Below are positions 38,124-46,215 of a stretch of 56,605 nt of DNA, piece by piece. The notes below the pieces were generated by a model. That model worked only from the letters and a program-made list of their open reading frames with translations, had not been told where the DNA came from and made no database searches. The position numbers were made by a program, and so were the translations under genes. The DNA is from Strigomonas culicis (lineage: Eukaryota; Euglenozoa; Kinetoplastea; Trypanosomatida; Trypanosomatidae): the NCBI GenBank assembly GCA_000482145.1, contig AUXH01000047.1:1-56605 (forward strand). Direction: 5' to 3'. Each line of letters begins with the position of its first letter. The stretch's first letter is position 1.

Positions 38124-41123
38124 ATGATGCGAAACGACCTCTCAAAAACCGCGCGGTCTGATGAGTCGAACGAACTGATGGCCGCCTACCCTACGTTTGA
38201 CGAGATGGTATTCCAGTTTGCCACCTCCTCCGAGCAGCTGAGCCAGCAGGAAAAGCTCAAAGTGCTCAAACATAGTGCCGCTGTGATGGAGCAGCTGGAA
38301 AGCAAGCAGGTCCGGCAGACGATTGAGCTGATGGAGAAGGCGAAGGAGCGCGGGCGCGAGGCGCGTGAGGCGTGTGAGGCGGCCCGCGTCTCCGAGAGTG
38401 TGAATCGAGACTCTAGCTTCCGTAGTTCCTACACGAACCGGCAGGAATTCCAAAACTCCCGATGCAGTAACAACGCTGTGGGTGAGAGCTCCACGATCGA
38501 TACGGTGCGCAGTAACGGGGGCGGGCGCGCCCACACGCCGCGCACGCCCCCGTCACCGCTCCATGCGGTCGACTCGCCGCAGCCGGTGCGGGAGATCTAC
38601 TCCGTGCACACGGCCAGCGCGCCTACCACGCCGACCAAGGTGATCATCGGGCCCCCGGAGGCGCCCGTTGTGCTGTACGACTACTACCCGGAGCCCATCC
38701 GCCGCCGCAACCGCCGCCCGTCGTACCTCAGCAGCTACGGCTCGCTGGCCGCCACCAACGGAAGCCCCGGCACCAGCACGAACAGCGGCGGCACCAGCAT
38801 GAACGCGAGCGCGGCCAGCGCCCCGCCCGGCCGCCGCGGGCCGCCGGCGGTGCGCACCCTCAGCGGCGCGCACATCACCCTCAGCGCCACGGGGCCCCTG
38901 CGTCCGGGCCGCTCGCCGACGTCGCAGCGCCCCGTGCTGACCTCTCCCGCGTCGGCCAACGCGCCGTCCCGCCCCTCCTCCGCGAAGCCTGGCGTGCCGG
39001 CGCTGTCCACGGACGCCGTCCAGACCCGGAGCGAGAACACCGGCTCGCGGACCGGCACCGCCCGCAGCCCCGTCCTCCGTAGACGCTCCAACACCACCGG
39101 GAACGCCAAAGTCGCGGCGGCGAAGAAGCCGGTGCTGGATGCGGCCGTGCCGAAGGTGGTCGTGGTCGCCGAGGACGTGCCCGAGCGCATCACGGAGCTG
39201 CTGCCGGTCCTCTCGCTCCCCGCGGAGCCGTCCCAGGAGCGGCGCCGCCTGCCGCAGCGATCGCAGTCCGCGCACCACCTCCCCGTGCGCAGCAAGCAGC
39301 GGCTATCGCGCACCGTGCCGGTGAAGGACGCGACGGACGCGAGCGACACAACGTCCGCGCCGCTGACGCCGCTGAGCGTGACGGGCGCGCGGGAGCAGGC
39401 AGAGGGCGCCGCCGCCACGGACAGGCTCGCGACGCCCGCGGTGGCGCCGAACGAGTCGAACAGCCTGGCGCCGGTGCTGAAGACGGACGCGTCCGCGCGG
39501 GTGACGCCGCCGCCGCTGTCGATCAACTTCTTCTCTCCCTCCAGCACGCAGGACTCGGGCGCGGAGCCGTCCTTCACGCCGCGGACCCGCCGCCTCAACT
39601 CCACGCCGACGTACCAGCCGAGCATCGCCACCGTGTCGCCGATCCGCCGGCGCGGGGGCAGCGGCGGCAACGCCCGCAACCTCTACAACGACCAGCGCAA
39701 GGCCCTGCTGGACATGATGAAGGATGAGATCAACGACATTGAGCACCTGCAGAAGCAGCGGCGCGAGGACAAGAAGAAGGAGAAGGAGGAGCGCAAGCGC
39801 CAGCCCGTTCTGGTGCAGAATGTGGAGGACTATCCGAAGGTGGCGCACGCCATCGAGCTCCTCGCGGGGAATGCCGACAGCGCCTACAACTGGGTGATGC
39901 TCGCGGAGGCCATGTCGGAGGCGCAGCTGCTCCCGCCGCGCACGGTGGCCGTCACCTACACCCTGGACGAGACGCCGCTGGGGATGGAGCCGACGAAGCC
40001 AGTGGACCCGGTGTGTGTGGAGATGAACATGAAGGATATTCTGGTGAAGGCGCTCTCCCTCGACAATGAGCAGAAGAGCGCGTGGGAGGGTCTCGCCCTC
40101 CTCCTGGAGCCCGGGGAGAAGATGGTGGTGTTGAAGGAGCGCACGCGCCGCCCCATGTCCATCACGAACGTGGACTGCTACATGCGCATCCTGCGCATCG
40201 ACCCGGTCTTCTTCTACGCGTGGATGGGCCTGGGCTGCGCCATGCTGGATGAGCAGAAGGTGCTGCGCAAGGAGGCCGAGGAGGTTGAGCGCCAGCTCGG
40301 CGAGGACTCCTTCTCCTGCTCGACGCCGCCGCAGCTGACGGCGCCGAAGAAGAGCCTGCCGGGCGGCCGCCGCAGCAGCTCGCTGTCCTGCTCCGCCAGC
40401 AGCCTGCCGTCGGCGGTGCCGGAACCCGTCGTCTCCTACTCCGTGCTCTACGGCAAGCGACCCTACGAGGCGAGGGACTGCTTCGCGCACGCGGTGCAGA
40501 TCTGTCCGGCGGAGCCCTCGCTCTGGGCGCAGCTCCTGCGCTGCCTGCCGGACGTCACGAGCACGGTCGAGTTCGACCCGCCGGCAGACGAGCGCGAGCT
40601 GGTCGAGCTGCGGGAGCAGCAGGTCGCGATGGAGCTCGTCGCCGCGCTCGGCACCGGCCCCGCCACGACCGCGGAGGAGCGGCCGCCGCTCTCCGACGCG
40701 CGGAAGAAGGAGCTCGCGGACAAGCTGGTCGCCGGCTGCACGCTCACCTTCAGCGAGGTCGCCGGCATCGCCCTGGAGCTGGCGCCCAACGACAAGGAGC
40801 TGTGGAACTACGTCGCGCAGCGGCTGCGCGCGTCAGCGGCGCCCAAGAAGAAGCGCAGCGTGCTGAACACCACCAGCCGACACACGGGCTTGCCGGCTTC
40901 GAACGGCGCGAGTCACGTCACTGCGGGGCGGCAGTCGCAACCGCGACCGGCGTCCTTGTCCGGCTCCGCTTCGACCAACACGAACCCTGCGAGCCTCGGC
41001 TCCACCGTATCGGCGCAGACGCATGTGATCGTCGATGGGCAGCCGTTCTCGAAGGACCAGTGTGCGGAAAAGGCTAAAGACAGGAATGGTCCCACACCGG
41101 CGAACGGAAAAACAACTCGTTAA
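38124..41123 (+). CDS. TPR-like protein with disordered middle
   Basis: I do not recognise a named family for this 999-residue protein. Residues ~40-95 are a charged helix (probable coiled coil). Residues ~100-520 are Ser/Pro/Arg/Thr-rich and probably disordered. A Lys/Glu-rich helix (~530-565) leads into ~570-800, where helix pairs such as AYNWVMLAEAMSEAQ, SAWEGLALLL and FFYAWMGLGCAMLDE resemble tetratricopeptide repeats. Residues ~800-910 continue with alpha-helical repeats (PSLWAQLLRCL, ELWNYVAQRL). The tail is low complexity. TPR-type solenoids usually bind peptides or assemble complexes; nothing here names the partner. Two Met codons are adjacent at the start; the first is used. Confidence 0.82.
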   Translation: MMRNDLSKTARSDESNELMAAYPTFDEMVFQFATSSEQLSQQEKLKVLKHSAAVMEQLESKQVRQTIELMEKAKERGREAREACEAARVSESVNRDSSFRSSYTNRQEFQNSRCSNNAVGESSTIDTVRSNGGGRAHTPRTPPSPLHAVDSPQPVREIYSVHTASAPTTPTKVIIGPPEAPVVLYDYYPEPIRRRNRRPSYLSSYGSLAATNGSPGTSTNSGGTSMNASAASAPPGRRGPPAVRTLSGAHITLSATGPLRPGRSPTSQRPVLTSPASANAPSRPSSAKPGVPALSTDAVQTRSENTGSRTGTARSPVLRRRSNTTGNAKVAAAKKPVLDAAVPKVVVVAEDVPERITELLPVLSLPAEPSQERRRLPQRSQSAHHLPVRSKQRLSRTVPVKDATDASDTTSAPLTPLSVTGAREQAEGAAATDRLATPAVAPNESNSLAPVLKTDASARVTPPPLSINFFSPSSTQDSGAEPSFTPRTRRLNSTPTYQPSIATVSPIRRRGGSGGNARNLYNDQRKALLDMMKDEINDIEHLQKQRREDKKKEKEERKRQPVLVQNVEDYPKVAHAIELLAGNADSAYNWVMLAEAMSEAQLLPPRTVAVTYTLDETPLGMEPTKPVDPVCVEMNMKDILVKALSLDNEQKSAWEGLALLLEPGEKMVVLKERTRRPMSITNVDCYMRILRIDPVFFYAWMGLGCAMLDEQKVLRKEAEEVERQLGEDSFSCSTPPQLTAPKKSLPGGRRSSSLSCSASSLPSAVPEPVVSYSVLYGKRPYEARDCFAHAVQICPAEPSLWAQLLRCLPDVTSTVEFDPPADERELVELREQQVAMELVAALGTGPATTAEERPPLSDARKKELADKLVAGCTLTFSEVAGIALELAPNDKELWNYVAQRLRASAAPKKKRSVLNTTSRHTGLPASNGASHVTAGRQSQPRPASLSGSASTNTNPASLGSTVSAQTHVIVDGQPFSKDQCAEKAKDRNGPTPANGKTTR

Positions 41124-41741
41124 ACTGATTTGGTTTAGCGTATTAAAAAAGAAAAAGAAAAGAAATAATAACTACCTAACAAGAGCAAAAAAAAAATGAT
41201 ATACACACTGTACCATCATTCACTGTGAAAAAGAAAGCTGGAAAAAAAAAAGAAAACATGTATCTTTCTGTCTAGTTCACAAATATCTCTAGACAAATTT
41301 GCTTTCTTTTTTTTTACCTACACACATACGTATATACTCGGACAACTGTATCATTATTTATTATCATTTTTTTTTTAATTGTATCCTATCCCACTTCGAC
41401 AGGAAGATGGCCAGCTATGACATTTAAGTACATCGATGACATGGAATCTATATGTGAAGTACATACATCACTATTATGCACTTTTTCTTTCTGCAACCAT
41501 TGTACTTCTTCACGCTTCTTGTGATTTCTGTGCCCATCGCCGTATATATGTCAACATGCCAATACTCTCTTTTTCTTCCTTTTCGCTTTCTGACACCGCA
41601 CACAGAGCTTGCTTTTTGAATAGTATCCCTTTCCTTCTTGTGCGTACTTTTGTTTCTTTCGTTTCGTTAACCGATTCATATTTCTCGTTGTAGTGCCATC
41701 GATATACTTTTTCAATTCCTTTTTTTTTTCATTGTTCCACC
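41124..41741. other. Intergenic spacer
   Basis: AT-rich spacer of 618 nt, A-rich in its left third and T/C-rich towards the right, where it provides the splice acceptor for the first BAR-like gene. I see no RNA gene. Confidence 0.6.
41649..41693 (+). promoter_or_regulatory. Predicted trans-splice acceptor
   Basis: A T/C-rich stretch ends with AG at 41692-41693. The 48-nt leader before ATG 41742 contains a further T run but no AG before the start codon. Confidence 0.5.
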
Positions 41742-42617
41742 ATGCCGAAGGGCAACAAAGTGACGGTCGACTTTGAGTGTGACAAGGGCCAGGCCTACCT
41801 GGAGCAGCTCGACCTCACTTTCAAGAACTTCGCGCAGTACATCCAGCAGACGCAGAATGCTTACCAGCAGCTCTTCATTGCGTTGGATAACGCCGGTCAG
41901 GTCTATGGGAATCTGGCCAATGCCTCGGAGGACAAGGAGAGGCAGAGCATCTTGGAGTTTCAGAACGGGATGCGAGAGGTGAAGGAGTCCGGTCCCTTCG
42001 TTACCTTCAACAACGAGCTGCACAGCGGCACTATCAATGTCTTCGAGCGGGTCAAGGTCGAACTGCGCGATACCATGAAACTCTACAAGAGCCTCAAGTC
42101 CAAGAAGAAGAAGTACGACAAGCTCCGCGTTCAGGTGGAGAAGACGGAGACCGAATACGCGAAGAAGGACAAGCCGCTGGCGGAGGCGAAGAAGTACAAC
42201 AAGGCCGTCGCCTCGCGTGACCAGGCGAAGGCCGTGTATGAGGAGGGTCGCAATGAGTTCATCAAGGGACTCGCGTCGCTCAAGCGGCGCGCCACGCGAT
42301 CGCTTCACAAGTCCATGAACAACTTCATCCACTCCACGGGCAGCCTGAGCGGGTACCTTGATGCCACCCTTAACGGCTACCGCACGGACAATCTCGAGGA
42401 GGGTGGCTGCTCCGTCCCGGAGAAGCACACCGAGATGGATAAGCTAGTGCAGAAGGCCGAGCGCAAGTCGTTGGCACGGCGCTGCAACAGCCAGATGGGC
42501 GGTGATGGCGGCAGCGCCACCTCGCCCTGCAACCCGTTTGAGAATGCGCCCTATGAGAATGAACCTCAGCAGCTGCACGCGGCCGATCAGGAGGCGGCCC
42601 ACCCAGTAGCGGCGTAG
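41742..42617 (+). CDS. BAR-like domain protein, copy 1 of 3
   Basis: The 291-residue protein is almost entirely helical, with long charged helices at ~15-225 and a pattern like KKYDKLRVQVEKTETEYAKK. Length and pattern fit a classical BAR domain (about 200-240 residues), which dimerises and binds or bends membranes. The last ~60 residues are a Gly/Ser/Asn/Ala-rich tail ending DQEAAHPVAA. It is the first of three tandem paralogues of similar size; copies 2 and 3 share most of the helical core. No transmembrane segment or signal peptide is visible. The BAR assignment is by pattern, not by a diagnostic motif; another helical-bundle family remains possible. Confidence 0.85.
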   Translation: MPKGNKVTVDFECDKGQAYLEQLDLTFKNFAQYIQQTQNAYQQLFIALDNAGQVYGNLANASEDKERQSILEFQNGMREVKESGPFVTFNNELHSGTINVFERVKVELRDTMKLYKSLKSKKKKYDKLRVQVEKTETEYAKKDKPLAEAKKYNKAVASRDQAKAVYEEGRNEFIKGLASLKRRATRSLHKSMNNFIHSTGSLSGYLDATLNGYRTDNLEEGGCSVPEKHTEMDKLVQKAERKSLARRCNSQMGGDGGSATSPCNPFENAPYENEPQQLHAADQEAAHPVAA

Positions 42618-42998
42618 AGAAACGGGACTACTTACCAATACTTCCCCATGTTACATATTGCTTTGTTTTTCGTTTCTTTTTTTCCCATTTTTCATTTGAT
42701 TATACTATAGTTTATTGTATCCCGTGTGTACTTTTTTCTTTTAACCTCTCTCGTTATTTCTGTCTATACCTCTGTGTTTATGTCCTCTCTATATATCCGT
42801 GTAAATATGTGTAGGATTTGAGCACCACGTCTAGATTGTCATGTGGTTTCCTTTCATTATTCGACCCTTCTGTTTCCTGCATCTTAGTTTTTATTCCTCC
42901 GTTTGCTTTTTTTTATTATTATTCCTACTGTTTACGCATTTCATTAATCTTTGCATTGATATTTACTTTTTTTCTTTCATCATTATTATCATTTTAAA
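42618..42998. other. Spacer between BAR-like copies 1 and 2
   Basis: T-rich spacer. Bases 42761-42787 resemble 44091-44117 in the next spacer (about 4 mismatches in 27), a likely relic of the duplication unit. AG at 42886-42887 is the probable splice acceptor. Confidence 0.6.
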
Positions 42999-43889
42999 AT
43001 GCCGAGTGGTAACAAAGTGACGGTCGACTTTGAGTCCGACAAGGGCCAGGCGTACATGGAGCAGCTCGAAATCGCCTTCAAGAAATTCGCGCAGTCGATT
43101 CAGCAGACGCAGAATGCCTTCCAGCAACTGCTCATCGCGTTGGATAACGCCGGCCAGGTCTACGGCAACCTCGCCACTGCCTCGGAGGACAAGAAGAGGC
43201 AGACCATATTGGATTTCCAGGATGGGATGCGGGAAATGAAGGAGTCCGGTCCGTTCGTCGCGTTCAACAACGAACTGCACGGCGGCTCCATCAATATCTT
43301 CGACGATGTAAAACTGGAACTGCGCGATACCATGAAGATCTACAAGAACCTCAAGTCCAAGAAGAGCTCGTACGACAAGCTCCGCGTTCAGGTGGAGAAG
43401 ACGGAGACCTCCTACGCGAAGAAGGACAAGCCGCTGGCGGAGGCCAAGGGGTACAACAAGGACGTCGCCTCGCGTGACCAGGCGAAGGAGTCCTATGAGG
43501 AGGGCCGCAAGGAATTCAACCGCGGACTGGCGTCGCTCAAGCGCCACTCCACCAAGGCGCTTCGCAAGTCCCTGAGCAGCTTCGTCCACTCCACGAGCGC
43601 CCTGTGTGGGTACCTCGAGAAGACCCTCAGCGGGTACCGCACGGACAACGACGACGATAACGATCCCGAGAAGCAGACCGAGATGGATAAGCTCGTACAG
43701 GAGGCGGGGCGCAAGTCGCTGGCACGCCGCCACAACAGCCAGCACGGTGACAACTCCGGCGAATACCCGCCCGAGAACCCGTTGGAGGCGCCGGCCGAGG
43801 ACAACGAGGAGGAGGCGCTGCGCGCGACGGACGAGGAGGAGGCGCTGCGCGCGACGGACGAGGAGGAGGCCCACCCAGTGGAAGAGTAG
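42999..43889 (+). CDS. BAR-like domain protein, copy 2 of 3
   Basis: The 296-residue paralogue of copy 1 has the same helical BAR-like core (residues ~15-225; YLEQ-type start here YMEQLEIAFKKFAQS) and an acidic tail. The tail contains a perfect 27-nt in-frame duplication encoding EEALRATDE twice, followed by EEEAHPVEE, which lines up with the DQEAAHPVAA end of copy 1. The core differs from copies 1 and 3 at scattered sites, for example SSYDKL instead of KKYDKL. Bases 43086-43141 are identical to 44346-44401 in copy 3. Function is inferred to be membrane binding. The start is the only nearby ATG, in ATTTTAAAATG context. Confidence 0.85.
   Translation: MPSGNKVTVDFESDKGQAYMEQLEIAFKKFAQSIQQTQNAFQQLLIALDNAGQVYGNLATASEDKKRQTILDFQDGMREMKESGPFVAFNNELHGGSINIFDDVKLELRDTMKIYKNLKSKKSSYDKLRVQVEKTETSYAKKDKPLAEAKGYNKDVASRDQAKESYEEGRKEFNRGLASLKRHSTKALRKSLSSFVHSTSALCGYLEKTLSGYRTDNDDDNDPEKQTEMDKLVQEAGRKSLARRHNSQHGDNSGEYPPENPLEAPAEDNEEEALRATDEEEALRATDEEEAHPVEE
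43812..43865 (+). repeat. In-frame 27-bp tandem duplication
   Basis: Two exact copies (43812-43838 and 43839-43865) duplicate nine codons in the acidic tail of BAR-like copy 2; a partial third start follows at 43866. Confidence 0.95.
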
Positions 43890-44258
43890 AAAGTGGGGCT
43901 ACAGCACACATGTAACTAAAAGGAACCATACATATTCATGTTTCCTCTTGCGTGCATTGGTTTTATTTCCTTTTTTTTGTGTGTGTTTTTTTTGTGTGTG
44001 TGTGTGTGTGTTGTCAATAGGTTATACATTTTCCTCTGCAGCACTCCGTGTTACAGACCTGTCGTGTTGATTGACGCGCGTGATATTCTCTGTGTATACC
44101 TCTGTCTGTATGCCCTCTGTTTGTGCATATAAGTGTAAGACCTAGGTGTTCATGAAACGCTTCCTCCTCGCCTCGCTTCTTCGTGCACCTATCCAAAAAA
44201 CTATATTGCCTTAAGATCATCGTGTTTACTATTGTTTTCCTTTTCTCACGTTCCCACC
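43890..44258. other. Spacer between BAR-like copies 2 and 3
   Basis: Contains a GT-rich stretch (43976-44011) and the 44091-44117 segment shared with the previous spacer. AG at 44214-44215 is the likely acceptor for copy 3. Confidence 0.6.
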
Positions 44259-45086
44259 ATGTCGAGTGCTACCAAGGTGACGGTCGACTTTGAGTCAGAC
44301 AAGTGCTTCACGTACATGGAGCAGCTGGAGCTCACCTTCAAGAATTTCGCGCAGTCGATTCAGCAGACGCAGAATGCCTTCCAGCAACTGCTCATCGCGT
44401 TAGATAACGCCGGCCACGTCTACGCCAACCTCGCCACCGCTTCGGAAGACACTGACAAGCAGATCATACTGGACTTCCAGCATGGGATGCGGGAGGTGAA
44501 GGAGTCCGGTCCCTTCGTGACGTTCAATCACGAGCTGCACACCCAAGCCATCAACATCTTTGAAGGCGTGAAAATCCAGCTGCGCGAGAACATGAAGGTG
44601 TACAAGAGCCTCAAGTCCAAGAAGAGCAAGTACGACAAGCTCCGCGTTCAGGTGGAGAAGACGGAGGCCGAATACGCGAAGAAGGACAAGCCGCTGGCGG
44701 AGGCGAAGAAGTACAACAAGGCCGTCGCCTCGCGTGACCAGGCGAAGGCGCTGTATGACGAGGGCCGCAATAACTTTAGCAAGGGTGTGTCGTCGCTCAG
44801 GCGCCACGCATCCAAGGCGCTTCACCGGTCGCTGAACTGCTTCATCCACTCCACAGCGGCGCTGAGCGGCTACCTCGAGACGACGCTCAACGGGTACCGC
44901 ACCGACAACCTCGAGGAGAACGACCCGAACGGAAACAAGCACACGGCGATGGACAGGCTTGTGGAGCAGGCGGAGCGGCAGTCCTTGGCACGGCGGTCGA
45001 GCAGCTTGCGGGGCAGCATGCTGGACGGCTATGTTCCCTCCAACCCGCTAGATGCCGATACGGAGGAGTTGCCCGATATTAACTAG
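44259..45086 (+). CDS. BAR-like domain protein, copy 3 of 3
   Basis: The 275-residue paralogue is read from ATG 44259 in CCACCATG context, not from the in-frame TTG nine codons upstream. It shares the helical core (YMEQLELTFKNFAQS; SKYDKLRVQVEKTEAEYAKK) but has a different, shorter tail ending LPDIN. Its DNA is a mosaic: near the 5' end it is identical to copy 2 over 56 nt, while 44628-44747 matches copy 1 (42111-42230) with one difference in 120 nt. Flanking coding DNA is clearly more divergent. The same membrane-shaping role is inferred as for the other copies. The three copies may differ in tail-mediated targeting. Confidence 0.87.
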   Translation: MSSATKVTVDFESDKCFTYMEQLELTFKNFAQSIQQTQNAFQQLLIALDNAGHVYANLATASEDTDKQIILDFQHGMREVKESGPFVTFNHELHTQAINIFEGVKIQLRENMKVYKSLKSKKSKYDKLRVQVEKTEAEYAKKDKPLAEAKKYNKAVASRDQAKALYDEGRNNFSKGVSSLRRHASKALHRSLNCFIHSTAALSGYLETTLNGYRTDNLEENDPNGNKHTAMDRLVEQAERQSLARRSSSLRGSMLDGYVPSNPLDADTEELPDIN

Positions 45087-45245
45087 AACGATGGTAGGCC
45101 AGTAAGCGCGTAGGCGAGGGCCAGGGCCCATATATGTGAGGCATGTCCTCACACTTTGTCAATGACGTTATTTCTCCATTTTCATGTTTCTCGCTTGCGT
45201 TGTGTATCGTTTGAACACCACATGAGATTATTCTCAGGACATGAG

Positions 45246-45269
45246 AACAAGGGGAAGGATTCCCTTGTT
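45246..45269. other. Hairpin in probable 3' UTR of BAR-like copy 3
   Basis: Bases 45246-45253 are the reverse complement of 45262-45269; a G-T and an A-T pair extend the stem to 10 bp, leaving the tetraloop AGGA. Confidence 0.65.
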
Positions 45270-46082
45270 GAGATTTGTTTATTTGTTTAATTTATTTAAT
45301 TGTTTAGTTAAAAGGTGTCCTTCTTCTCTTTAAAGATAGTAAAGTATTCCTTATTTCTTTCTTTTATTCCTTCTTTGTTCGTTTCTTTCTTTACTTGTTG
45401 TCGTTCATGTGTACAAGGACGTGCTGTATGAGGGCTCTCTCTATATAAAACTAAGCTTCTATATAATACTGTACACATAAGAAAAAGAAAACTATGTGTT
45501 TTTTATTTTCTGTTTTCACACGGAGGATATAAATCTGTTTTGAAACAAAAAAAAAATGTAATGGTAGATAGAGCACGAATGACACCGTTAGAATGGAGGA
45601 AAAAGATGATGAATGTCATCAATGGTAAACATTATTATAAAAAAAGTGTGGTTCTTAACAGGGCGTACAAACCAGCATATAATGCAGGACTAACACACTC
45701 ATGTAAAGAGATCCTATTTCATGTAAAAGAGAAAAAAAAAAGATCGTTTTCCCCCTTTTCTTTAGTTTTCTTCTTTTTCTTGCATCAGACACGTTTCATA
45801 TTGTAAACCTTAAAAAATACATTTTTGAGTGAACAATTCAAACAAACAAACAAAAAGAGGAGATCTTCGTCACTACTGTGCTTTTTTTTTTCCTTACCGT
45901 TTTTGTTAGTTTTTTTCTTCTACTGGTTCGAATTCTTTTTTTTGCGATTTTACCCTTTTCTGCGTCACGCGATTACTGTTAAAGCTGTTCATACCTCTCG
46001 TTGAGGCATTGCTGTGGCTCACTAGGAACTGGAGCTGTAGTAGGAAGATAACGTATTATTGTTGTTTGTATTTATGCGAATC

Positions 46083-46125
46083 ATCCCTCTTCTCCTCCTC
46101 TGTGTATCTCTCTCCGTTCTTAAAG
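46083..46125 (+). promoter_or_regulatory. Predicted trans-splice acceptor fixing the start
   Basis: A C/T-rich tract at 46083-46120 is followed by AG at 46124-46125 and 46131-46132. The first ATG after these is 46216, which excludes the longer open frame beginning at 46009. Confidence 0.55.
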
Positions 46126-46215
46126 CTTTTAGGATTGTATCTCCATTTTTTTTTGGTCCTTTGTGTGTTTGTTTGTTTGCTTTCTTTACGTTCATTACTG
46201 TTTTTCATTCACTCT

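Larger units (their letters stand above)
45087..46215. other. Intergenic spacer of 1.1 kb
   Basis: AT-rich spacer with a 10-bp hairpin at 45246-45269, T/A repeats near 45280-45310 and many short runs. A short open frame at 45540-45806 has AT-rich codons unlike any gene here. The right end provides the splice acceptor for the VWA8 gene. Confidence 0.6.

Noticed and set aside
45540..45806. 88-codon open frame in the spacer before VWA8
   Set aside because: It begins with a non-ATG codon, has AT-rich codons unlike all other genes and ends in a Phe/Leu run from T tracts.
46009..46215. N-terminal extension of the VWA8 frame
   Set aside because: It lacks an ATG, crosses the polypyrimidine tract and encodes hydrophobic residues from T-rich spacer; the shorter start gives a good presequence.
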